A program made the translations under genes and the position numbers. DNA of 64,000 nucleotides, from positions 1,874,001-1,938,000 of the forward strand of contig NC_045150.1 of assembly GCF_008831285.2 (NCBI RefSeq), read 5' to 3'. Of the stretch, positions 12,376 through 22,450 are shown piece by piece; within the stretch, counting starts at the first letter, position 1; each line of letters starts with the position of its first letter. Below the pieces are notes generated by a model. It saw nothing but the letters and a program-made list of their open reading frames with translations. It made no database searches and was not told where the DNA came from. Source of the DNA: Nymphaea colorata (lineage: Eukaryota; Streptophyta; Magnoliopsida; Nymphaeales; Nymphaeaceae).

Positions 12376-12711
12376 TGTCAAAAGTGTTACTGCATATGGT
12401 GTACCATTGCACTCCAACTAATGGTGGCCTTCTCATGCTTGTTGACGTCAATGACGTGAACAGCCTAAGTTTCCATATGCTCTCACCGTTTCTCCATACT
12501 CGCATAAGGCATTCCTTAGCAAGGAAACTTTTGGTTGGAAAGTGCATACTCCATCTTTGTAAACTTTTATAATTGACCATTGTAAACTATGTTAACATTG
12601 TCCCTTTGTATCTATTTTGTACACAGCTTAAGGAAATTACTCAAGAAGGAGAACAATTGTTCCCACTTGCCATCTTCCTTGGCTATCTTTTTGGGTGCTC
12701 GACTCATATCA
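12376..12711 (+). repeat. 3' LTR of the 6.06-kb Copia element
   Basis: 336 bp beginning TGTCAAAAGTGTTACTGC and ending CATATCA, followed by the CTTGT target duplication (12712-12716). It is heavily diverged from the 5' LTR by substitutions and small insertions. Confidence 0.88.
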
Positions 12712-12716
12712 CTTGT

Positions 12717-13489
12717 TAAATAACTTGTGTAGGTCATGTTTATATAGTTAAGTGAACAAAAATGATGGACTTGTGTGGTAAAATCTTATTAGGCAGGTGT
12801 AGTAGCACATGGAGCATCCTGCCAAATGCCTGTGTGTACATATGTTTTTTATTTTTCTGATAACGAACAATCATTTTGAGTGTTAGAGAGTTACCTTCAT
12901 TAGTTTAACCAGCTATACCTAGAACTTAGCTTACTTGTTAATCTATCTTCATTATTAAGAACAACTAGAGGGGCACACTACTAGAAAAAATAAGGGAGAT
13001 GTAAATATATTGAGTTTGGAGTACATGAGAAAATTCCAATTCTGCATGAGAAAATAAAATTAAAACCATACTCAAACTGTTTCCATCTACATTTCTTTGC
13101 ATGAGATGTTTATTAAAATCAGATTGCGTTTGCATCACATTTGTGCATGCAAAAATCAAAGGTGTAGTCAGCAATAGATGGACACAAGATAAAAAAAAAA
13201 AGGAACAAACAATTGAATTTTGCCAAAAGTGCTGGAAACTTGTTGGATAAATTTTGTTCGATGTTGAACATTTTCTACAAGAATTTTTTTTTCAGCTCAA
13301 GGCAGTTTGCAGACATATGATAAAATTGAAACTATACTTTCCCAGAAAATAAGGGTTGTTACTGTGTTTTTTTTTTCACAAGCTATAGTTGAAGAGCCAG
13401 GGGACTGCCTCTTATTTCAAGATGCATAAGGTGTATATATTCTACAATCCAGATGCATCCAGTGCAATTTGAGGAGGCATAATCAACAT
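12717..13489. other. Intergenic; no gene seen
   Basis: It contains no recognisable coding frame. Its only notable site is a CACTA-transposon-like terminus at 12976. Confidence 0.5.
12976..12990 (+). repeat. CACTA-type terminal inverted-repeat motif (single end)
   Basis: CACTACTAGAAAAAA matches the usual terminus of plant En/Spm (CACTA) transposons. I found no inverted partner downstream in this window, so this is at most a truncated element or a chance match. Confidence 0.4.
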
Positions 13490-13745
13490 AGACATGATAT
13501 GTATCTTCAAGAATCCTGCAGATGCATCCCGTACTGTTTTACATATGGAAATAGATATACACTTTTTTGCAGAACGAGTTGCCAAACGGACAACCACAAC
13601 CAGTGGTTCAGTATCTTTCTTCCTCTCAACAAATTTTACTTGTTCTCACCAAAGCTGCACCGGCTTCCTCATTTTTTCATATGGGTTGCTCCCTTTTTCT
13701 CTCAGGGCCATCTAAATATTTGTGCTTGAAGTTCAAACTGAATAA
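13490..13745 (+). pseudogene. Short Copia RNase H 3' fragment
   Basis: Across shifted frames the translation reads HMEIDIHFFAERVA, then a QYLSSSQQ-like string, then LTKAAPASSFFHMGCSLFLS, which fits the end of Copia RNase H (usually HIEIDxHFVRE, then a QxADxLTKxL motif). It has lost frame at least twice. No LTR could be tied to it. Confidence 0.6.
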
Positions 13746-15092
13746 TTCCCCGTAAACTAACTTGAGTGTGACCGGGGAGATTAGGCAAGACGAATCAGCC
13801 AAACAGGGCATCAGGATGCAGTGGATCTTTCAGGCAAATTAACTAGTCATGTTTGGTTATTCACGGAAAAACGAGAGAAGAAAAACAATTATGTAGAAGT
13901 GAATGGTCTATGAACGATTTCTTCCCTGGGATTCCAATAAAAGAAAAAAAACAGCATTTATATAGAAGTGTCTTTCCTAAGAGTCAGCAAATCAAATTCT
14001 GATGCTTGCAATAGTTGCCTATTGGATGAATAGAGAGGAATTGCCTTAATTAATTTATTTGCTGTGTTGAGTTTAGCGTACGGTAAGTTCAATGATATTA
14101 TGAGCTTATTTGCAATATATAGCCTGTTATATATAGTATAAAAGTTTTACGAACCATAAGTTTTCTATATATATAACTTTAATTTAGAAACCAGTGAAGG
14201 TGGCAATTTCAATTTAGTTGATATGCTGACTAAATAAAACAGTTAGATCAAGCGCTACATGCACAATGGGGACTGTGTTATGACTCAAGCTGCTTGGTCA
14301 CACATTTGATTGGCTCTCGTATCTAAATTGCTTATCGAGAACTGCAGAGTAACAATTTTATTTGCTCGAGGCCCAAATATTGAACCCAATGTTTGGATGA
14401 TTAAATGACGAAAATGTCCCAACATCGAAACGATGAAATACCTACCCCTTATGGAGACCGATGGGTGGTGGAACGTAAAATTTTGCTTCATGTGTGGCCT
14501 TTTTTCTTCTGGCTTCTTGCTTTACGCTATCACTTTATTATGTTGTCGGCCTTATTTTCAGCCTTTTTTTTCTTATTAGTTTTGGCTTTAAGGCCTGGCG
14601 GCCATCGATCTCTTGGGGATTTTCGGCTGTGGCATTGAGGTTTCTCACCTTTATTTTTGTATTGCTTTGTTAGATCTGTATGTTTCCTTTTCAGCGAATT
14701 TTTTGTCCCGTTCAAACAAATTCTGTCTCTCTTTCTCTCTTTCCATATTATATATGTATATGTATATATTCTCTGGATCGGATAGCTTTCTTTTAAATTT
14801 TTGTATCCTGAAAACTGTGGCAAAGGATGCATTCATGTAGTAGCCAGTTGCTTGACCACGATACTTAGTGATGAAATGTTTTTTTTTGTGATGATTTTCA
14901 ATGATACAAAATAAAAAACAACCATCCATTCATATAGATACCCAGATTATATATATATATATATATATAATGTGATCATGGGATTCTGTAGCTTGAGTGC
15001 ACACACCCCAGTGCAGATGCATTAGGAAGCATGCACTCAGGGGCCAAGGAATGCTACATTCATTTTGACAGTAGCAATATATATATATATTA

Positions 15093-15144
<52 letters not shown>

Positions 15145-15362
15145 ATGAACTAAAATTAGCTGACCAAAATCCATGTCCAACGTCTTTTTTAAAAAACATT
15201 TTACGATGCTAAAAGCGGTCACAAATAGTATACCCACGATGGCATTTGATTGGTCATTGTTTTTGTTACAAATGCAGCATTTGTAATAGTTTTTTGTATT
15301 GAAAATATTGAGAAAACATCCAACCATGGTCACTAGCCAGCTGATTTCAATATATATATATA
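13746..15362. other. Intergenic; microsatellites, no gene seen
   Basis: It includes (AT)n tracts around 14949-14969 and 15076-15143. Short open frames near 14400-14900 and 15037-15372 are low-complexity (Ile/Tyr from TA repeats) or lack any family resemblance. Confidence 0.55.
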
Positions 15363-15447
15363 TTAAGGTCATAATCTCCTAGTAGCTAGCCAGGTGGGTA
15401 GAATCCACCCACCTGGCTAGCTACAAATTAGAAGATTATGACCTTAA
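15363..15447. repeat. Long inverted repeat (hairpin) with a 7-base loop
   Basis: The left arm 15363-15399 (TTAAGGTCATAATCTCCTAG onward) and right arm 15407-15447 are reverse complements apart from one mismatch zone with an extra four bases on the right. The inner 16 bases (AGCTAGCCAGGTGGGT) pair perfectly and the loop is AGAATCC. As DNA or RNA this could form a very stable stem. Confidence 0.92.
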
Positions 15448-15711
15448 AACGGATGGAGGCTGCAAAATGAAATTAAGTTTTGTCCCTCGACATAAACAGG
15501 GGAAACGAAATCTATTCGCCTGGATTATGGCCTTAAAGCTGACGGTGGAGGTCGAAAGTGAAACTAAGTGCTGTCTCTCAACATAATCAGGAGAGTGGCA
15601 ATGCATAAAACCGGGTTGGCTAGAATCTAGTGATTATGACCTTAAAGCTGATGGAGATTGGAAAGTGAAATTGAGTGTTGTCAGTCGACATAAACAGGTA
15701 GGAATGCGTGC
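15433..15711. repeat. Three diverged tandem units adjoining the hairpin
   Basis: Units begin near 15433, 15523 and 15632 with GATTATGACCTTAAA or a close variant, followed by GGTGGAG/GATGGAG, a TGAAA(C/T)TAAG-like block, TCGACATAAACAGG-like text and a variable tail. Unit lengths are about 80-110 bp. The unit start is the same sequence as the end of the hairpin's right arm. Confidence 0.75.
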
Positions 15712-17206
15712 ACAAATCTGAAGAGGAAGCCAACATTATTTGACAAGGACATCTACATCATATAGATCAAAGGAGACAACAGAGGGGCCATAGCTAACTG
15801 TAAGCGACTTCTTATCAACACAAGAACACAAAGGCAGTGAAGGAAATTGATCACTTTCACTTGATCATTTTTGGCTTGGGGAGTCCCAAAACAGGTTGGA
15901 TGATCGCAAATGCGTGAAGGGAAATGAAACGTCTCCTTCCGCACAATAGCGCCAGGCAGTTCCGTCTGGCCGTTTCCCTTTGCTTGTCTGGTGGAATCAT
16001 TATTTGGCAGCTTTTCCAAAGGATCCTTTCTTGAAACCATATATTCTTAAGTATGTACATAGTTCTTATCGACCAGCCTTTTAATCTTCTGTAATTTTAT
16101 CAGAAAGAAACGATTTCTGTTTAATCATCAGCCTTCCAGTCTTTACGTACCTGTATCAGCATGGCTGATAGCAAAAGACCGAACACTCAGACAACTTGCG
16201 GATGGCAGATTCATACTCTGCTTTTTTAGTTTCTTTTGATTTTTTTTTTTATTAATTTATATTTTATGAATATACGCGTTTGTCTGCTTAAAATCACACA
16301 CATACACACACACGCGTTTGTATATATAACATGCAAAAGTTTTTATTGAATTGCTCTGCTACCATGTCCGCACTTGAGTGGCAATGGTTCTTAAAATTAT
16401 ATATATGCACACACACGCGTATGGCTTAAAAATTATGAGTCATGGCAAGTGCTCTTAATTGAATACAGGGGTGGGGGATGCCTCACCAAGGCCCAAAATT
16501 GACAAGTAAAAACTCGCTTAGGATTAATTAATTGATGTCAATGGATTAGGAATACACTTATCATATCCACCAAATTGAATGTTTACGCCAACCAAAGAAA
16601 AGTATATACCATCTCTGAATTGGACTTTCAAAAAATTCAAATCCAATCTGATTCTGAATTTAAATTCATAAACAAATTTGAACCACCATAAGATAAGAAG
16701 TGATCTTCAAAAATTTATGGATACATTAAATATAGTAAAATTTAACCAGTCATGCTTATATTCGATCAATTATTTATTTAAAATCCAATCTAAATGCCGT
16801 CAGATTTTGTATCTTACATGTGAACCTGATCAGATTTTTTTTCATTGAACATGAAATCTTCTTCACAAATGCGCTATTTAAAGCAGTTCAATCAAACCTA
16901 TGATTTGAATCTGATCTATTGACATCCTTAGACTTTAAATATATAAACATTTTTTAAAAATTATATTTTGATTTCTTATTAAAATTTTGAAATTATGAAT
17001 TGGTTCTCCCAATCAAAAATTTATACCGTCACATGTGTGATGACCCAAACTGTCGTAATGTTCCCAACAGAAAAGAGCCACATATGGCCCAGGGATGCCC
17101 TCACTGACCTGCCAAAACTACTCTGGGTACGTATTGTCCCTTAGCTCTTATACAATATTGGACGTCACCTTTCGTGAAACTATTCCAATTGTTTTGAGTC
17201 CTCAGC
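15712..17206. other. Intergenic upstream of the desaturase gene; no gene seen
   Basis: A 95-codon open frame on - (15753-16040) overlaps a 67-codon one in another frame and has no recognisable family. The stretch is otherwise AT-rich with short CA/TA runs near 16300-16410. The last part (about 17040-17206) is the likely distal promoter and has an ACGT-core element (GACGTCACC) at 17161. Confidence 0.5.
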
Positions 17207-17262
17207 CATAAATAGTGAACGTATGTTCTATAGCTCATGCTTCTCTCTCCCTCTCTCTCTAC
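17207..17262 (+). promoter_or_regulatory. Probable core promoter and pyrimidine patch of the desaturase gene
   Basis: CATAAATAG at 17207-17215 is a TATA-like box about 55 bases before the start codon. A CT-rich stretch (17240-17262) lies between it and the ATG; pyrimidine patches near the transcription start are a common plant core-promoter feature. No experimental start site is available from sequence. Confidence 0.5.
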
Positions 17263-17269
17263 AACAGCT

Positions 17270-20200
17270 ATGGCGTTAGTGTGCGTTCTTGACGCTCAGC
17301 CCTCATTTTTTGTGAAGATGGGACATTCCTGCATTAGTGCTTCTCATTCAAGAAGCGCTGTGACCACAACAGCCATTCCCGTCAAATCTAAGTAAGTTTG
17401 CACCTTTCTTTTCTCCTTTCCTTTCATTGTTTTTCTCTTTTTCATATATATATATATATCTCACCTAAATGAAATAATTAAGCTGTTTTCTTTTCCTTGC
17501 AATCTAACCTTAGAGATATAATCTCAAGACCAAGTTAATGAGAAACATATATTAAGTTAGTTATTTTTTGAATTTAATTGTATTTTGGTAGGACATAAAA
17601 TTGCACGGCTCATGTAACATCAAAGTTTTAGTCATGCATAAATCCCCATTTTTTGTAAAAATGATTAAAACTAAAGCATGTGGTATATCAAATTAGTTTT
17701 TGTAAACATATTAGCATGTTTTTATTTTGTTTAAAATATCTTTTTAGCTAAAATTTAAAGGGTCTGGTTTTTATTCCTGACCTAGTGGTATGGGATTTAA
17801 CAATTTTCCATATATATATGTATAGATATATCTATAACATGGGGGAAACCACTTGGAGCTAAGAGACCCCATCGCTCGCTCAGGTCGCAAAACCCTATCT
17901 TCCCATGGTCCTGGTCGCAAAGGGAGGGAACCACTTGGATGAACCAGTTACGGGTTGCATATCAGCCAGCTCGTTAGGCCAAAAAGCACATGTTATTAAC
18001 GTAAAAATTACTCATAAAGCTCAATTTGTACATCAATTTTCATGCATTTTTTATCAAATAGTTTCTGATATTGATTTGACAAAAATGACTGAGATAAACA
18101 AAATAGCTAAAAGGCCACAAGGTGGAAAGATCTGTTCGGTGGTGAGGTGCAGACATAGTCATAAGTACCTCTCCTCCTCCCTCAACAAAATGGTATAGGC
18201 AATGACCACCTCATCTCGGAAAGGACCTCAGCATGAATTGGCTTATTTTGTCGGTGCTTTTCTTCGAAAAAGAACAATTTTTTAATTATCTTTTGCTAAA
18301 TCGTCACAGACAGATTTAGCTTGGATTCAATTTCAAACCAACTTTTATATGGAGAATGAGTAAAATCAGTATAAAAGATGAGATGGATGATTAAGTTCAT
18401 TTCCCTCAAGGTATATCGTTTCTAAGGTGAACAGGGTAGTTGCAAAAAAGGGGAAATTAAAAAATGAGAAAAAAAAATTAAGTGGACTATATATATAATC
18501 TATATAGAGGGAGGGTGGGGGAAGTTGAGAGAGCAAAGCCAAGGAATAACACCCCTTTGACACTATCAAGAGAATAGTTTGACACTATCAAGAGAATAGC
18601 ACTCATGTAAATCAAACAAAACAAAAGATGCTCCCAATAGGTGTCCCATCCCTTGTCCGACCACGTGGGCATGCCTTCTCCAATTAATTGTACAATTATT
18701 TACATGTTTCTTTCAACCTTTGAATTGCTGGAACTCAACGTGTATTAGAGTTCTTTTCCGATGGTCCAAAAAATTGATACCTGTGATTTTTATAAGAAGG
18801 CATTATATTTGTGGAAAGATATTTAAACGTGAATGACTACCGGGTTGCCGACTATAATGACTCACCTGTACGTTTTGATTTGCTAGAAACTGAATACAGA
18901 TATGAGTTTACAGAGCTGGCTTGTAAGACTTCATGAGGAAGGCAAGACGATTTAATCATTATTTATGGAGCTCTAAGACCATGTGGAGATCCTATTTTGC
19001 TGCTTCATTTTAAGCATATGGGCACCTCATGTACCCATGTTGCCATATCTACACGGCAACACAGTTAATTGTGCACACTTGAATACTTTTTAGATAGAAA
19101 CTGATTTCAATTACTTATTTTTACTTGATTTATCTTGTTCTAACTCGGTTTTTATTTTGTTTTGCAAATTATCGGTCATTAACATGTAATATTTCTACTT
19201 AGAATTATTTGTTTATTCAAATGTTGCTTTCATTTTGAACTTTTTGTGGTATTTTACATATAGGCATATTTATACCCTGCGTTACGCAGTATCTACATTT
19301 GCTGAAGTTGTTATGCACTTATGCTTGTACACACGTCCCCCTACTCGTACAAGAACAATCCCTATGCCCATGTGACTTAGGTCACGTTGCAACCCAAGTC
19401 TCAGAGTCTACAAAAATCCGTTTGGGAGTCTTCTTGATGTTCTTCCTTGCCAACATGAAAATCCACAGGTTCTTCTTCGTCACTTTTGCTGCACTGGGCT
19501 GCTGTTGTGAGACTTTTCCACTTGGCCATAAAGTTTTCTTGGTTTTTTTCTTGTTTGAGGCTTTCTTTTTGGGTCCCCTAATTTGCTTCGTGGAATGTAC
19601 AATGCAAACTACTAAAATCTCGGTTGAATTTGGGATCTAAAGCTTTTTGGTACTTTAAGTCAAACCATATGTGGGTTATGGTTTAATCAGATAATGTACT
19701 ATGTTTCAGCTTAACCCTCTTGCGACTATTGGAATTTCAGGGAGGATGAGAAAGTGAGGGAGCAATTAAGACCGAGAGAAAGGCATGTGCGAGTGACTCA
19801 TTCGATGGCGCAGGAAAAACTGGAGATTTTCAGGTCCTTGGATTCGTGGGCAGAGCATAACATCTTGCCATTATTGAAGCCAGTGGAAGCTTCATGGCAA
19901 CCATCTGATTTCCTGCCTGACTTCTCGTCCAATTCTGGCCATGAACAAGTAAAGGAATTGCAGAAAAGGGCAAAGGAGATTCCAGATGATTGCCTCATTT
20001 GCCTGGTTGGAGATATGATCACAGAAGAAGCTCTGCCGACATACCAAACTTTCATTAATGGGCTAGATGGTGTCAGTGATGAGACTGGTGTAAGCCAAAG
20101 TTCATGGGCACTTTGGTCGAGGGCATGGACTGCTGAAGAGAACAGGCATGGGGATCTACTTAACAAGTATCTTATGTACACTGGAAGGGTGGACATGAAA

Positions 20201-21073
20201 CAAGTGGAAAAGACGATTCAGTATCTTATTGGCTCAGGAATGGTATGCCCCTTGATTATCGTGATGGTACACGTCATGACTTCTCTGCTTCAAAGTGAGG
20301 CCTAATCTTGTGTTCATGTGCTACCTGGGTACAAAATTTGCTTTAACTAAGAACGTAAACAGTTTCATACTTGGATAAGTTGAATGCAGGGGAAGGTCAA
20401 ATTTGATCAAGTTCAGTACAACCAAGAAGACCGAAATCTAAAACTGTATCTAGCTACCACCATTGTCCTTTGATTATGCTAATTCGCTTCTTCCTTTTGT
20501 TGATTTTAGGATGTGCAAACGGAAAACAACCCCTATCTTGGATTCATTTACACGTCCTTCCAAGAGAGGGCTACGTTCATCTCTCATGGCAACACTGCTG
20601 CACTTGCTCGAAAGCATGGTGACCTGGACCTTGCCGTGATATGCGGGACTATTGCTGCGGATGAGAAGCGACATGAGACTGCTTACACCAAGATCATCAA
20701 GAAGCTATTTGAGATTGACCCTAATGGCGCAGTCGAAGCATTCGCCCTCATGATGAGGAAGAGAATATCCATGCCCGCCCATCTCATGTACGATGGTCGG
20801 GACAACAAACTGTTTCAGCATTTCTCTACTGTTGCTCAGAGGTTGGGGGTCTATACTGCAAAAGATTATGCAAACATAGTTGAACACTTGGTGAAGAGGT
20901 GGGATGTAGAGAAGCTTAGTGGCCTTTCCAGCAAAGGGCAGGAAGCCCAGGACTATGTTTGTAGTCTGGCACCAAGGTTCTGGAGACTCGCAGAAAGAGC
21001 TCAAGAAAGGGCCAACAAGTCCAGAAAACATGTGCCATTTAGTTGGATATTCAATAGACAGATTCTTTTGTAG
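17270..21073 (+). CDS. SAD: Plastid acyl-[acyl-carrier-protein] desaturase (stearoyl-ACP 9-desaturase family)
   Basis: Three exons: 17270-17391, 19741-20242 and 20510-21073, joined at GT-AG introns of 2349 and 267 bp, give 395 residues, the usual family length. The family is soluble, stromal and ferredoxin-dependent, and inserts a cis double bond into acyl-ACP (classically 18:0 to 18:1-9). Residues 1-41 look like a transit peptide: Ser/Thr-rich, few acids. All di-iron ligands are present: E136, E174 and H177 (EENRHG), E227, E260 and H263 (DEKRHE), plus T230 near the iron site. The C-terminus PFSWIFNRQ is family-typical. Relative to castor (offset 31), the acyl-pocket positions 114, 115, 117 and 179 carry Phe, Ile, Gly and Val instead of Met, Leu, Thr and Pro, so chain length or double-bond position may differ. 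The start ATG is the only one giving a transit peptide in frame. Confidence 0.95.
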
Positions 21074-21589
21074 TTATGCATCATCAAGGTTCATTGATGT
21101 TAGCTTGATTCATTGACAAAAGGGTGATCAGACAAGGAGAGAGTGCGGCAAATATGAAATATGTATTTGTCTTAATAATGCTCAAACGTTTTCCTCTTTG
21201 GTAATTAACGAAGTCGAGCAAATTAGGCGTTCTTGTTGTAAACTTGATCTTATTCACTTTCGGAGTTTTTTTTCTCGGTCTTATTTGCATCACGTGGTAC
21301 TACAAAAATTTGATTTTAGAATAGTTTAGGCCTATGATGATACATGTTACCTTTCTCTACAGAAAACGTCTTTGATCCAGCCTCAAGGTCTTTATCACTG
21401 CTCTCAAGAGGGTTCAGGTCCAGCTCCCCTTTGTAAAGCAATGTATTTATTTGGTTGTTTGGAGGTGTAGGGAACAAGGAACATACGGCAAGAAACAGAA
21501 TTATAGTGTTTTGACTATTAACAAGCCTACGTCCACACTCTCAATCAACGATAAACGTGAGCCTGATTTTAGGATATGAATTAAATTTA
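21074..21589 (+). other. 3' untranslated and flanking sequence of the desaturase gene
   Basis: Follows the TAG stop. AT-rich, with AATAAT-like polyadenylation candidates near 21174. No further coding text was found. Confidence 0.5.
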
Positions 21590-22450
21590 CAATGGGAAAC
21601 TTTATCACAATGGTAAGCCTTATCATTAATGGTTTCATGAGACTGCATAGAATTTGGTAACAAAGTGATTTCCAGATTCATCTAGATTTGCTCGCCTATC
21701 ACTTCTCTCTTTGTCTTCAACATTTTCCCTCAAGCTAATCTTCTCTAGATTGAGTTTGCTTCTGAAATAGCTGAATTGAGCTAAAGGAAGCACCTTGCTG
21801 AAAATATTGGCAATCTGCTCTTCAAAAGAAGCGAATTGTACTGCAATATCTTGAATTGCAACTTTTCTCTAACGAAATGATGATGTCCATAATTTTGTGC
21901 TAAGGTGATTTGTACATCACTAGGCTTACTCTCCTCCATTCGAGCCTTAGAGAGAAGAACCAAAATATATTGTCTTCAGGTCAGTATCAAACACCAGCAC
22001 TCTCTAATAGCTTTAATGCCAAGAAGTAATGTAAAGCTCCAATGTCCTTACTAGAAAATCCTTTGTAAAATTAAGAATAAACTGTTGAACCTTGAATAAA
22101 CTTCTCAGTCACAATTATGCCATCAACATAAATGAGAACATAAATATTATCAACTTATTTGTTCTTTATAAAAAAGGATGAATAAGAGAGAGACTCATGA
22201 AACATAAATATGTTTTGAGTCTCTTACGCTATGCTCGTGGAGCCAGTTTGAGGCCATATATAGCATTTGTAAGCTTACTGACATAGCATCTTCAAAACCG
22301 GGAGGATGGTTCTCGAAAACCATCTCTCTTACCATTCCGTGAAGAAAAATGTTGTTAGCATCTAGTTGTTGTATTGACCATTTGGCAACCGCAATAGCAA
22401 AAACTATCCAACAGTGGTTGAGAAATCCACCCTTTTTGGTTGACTATAAT
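21590..22450 (-). pseudogene. Copia reverse transcriptase-RNase H fragment
   Basis: Read on the - strand from 22450 down, the translation gives, with frameshifts, QLDANNIFLHGMV, ENHPPGFED, YGLKLAPRA, LIYVDGIIVTEKF (YVDD box with the last Asp changed to Gly), IGALHYFLALKL, then the RNase H end YGHHHFVREKLQFK and EEQIANIFSKVL (finishing near 21720). This is the 3' half of Copia pol; gag, protease and integrase are absent. The segment beyond the stop (21590-21740) is repeated at 53030-53180. Confidence 0.85.

Larger units (their letters stand above)
6648..12711 (+). mobile_element. Old Copia LTR retrotransposon with both LTRs and target-site duplication
   Basis: The 5' LTR is 6648-6969 and the 3' LTR 12376-12711. 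Both begin TGTCAAAAGTGTTA and end in ATCA (TG...CA). The 5-bp sequence CTTGT precedes the element (6643-6647) and follows it (12712-12716), a target-site duplication. A primer-binding site follows the 5' LTR, and a G-rich tract (GTTTGTGGGGAG) precedes the 3' LTR. The LTRs differ at many positions and by indels (roughly a fifth by eye, not computed), so the insertion is old. Inside, protease and integrase remains (about 7600-8790) and the very end of RNase H (12110-12374) survive. Most of the reverse transcriptase is missing, and foreign repeat occupies about 8785-11597. Confidence 0.9.

Noticed and set aside
14947-15143. TA-rich runs as possible CRISPR-like or satellite repeats.
   Set aside because: They are simple (AT)n microsatellites without spacer structure, and the host is a plant.
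13200-15720. Search for a right-hand CACTA end (TAGTAGTG) to pair with 12976.
   Set aside because: None was found downstream; the TAGTAGTG-like sites at about 5364 and 11690 lie upstream and have the wrong geometry.
17905-18198. 97-codon open frame inside intron 1 of the desaturase gene.
   Set aside because: It has no recognised family and no splice-compatible role in the desaturase; treated as chance.
19798-20196. 132-codon open frame on - and a 108-codon one at 20705-21031.
   Set aside because: They are antisense shadows of the desaturase exons.
20243-20305. Continuation of desaturase exon 2 past 20242 to a stop at 20305.
   Set aside because: The text after GSGM diverges from all desaturases, a GT donor lies at 20243, and exon 3 resumes the family sequence in frame at 20510.
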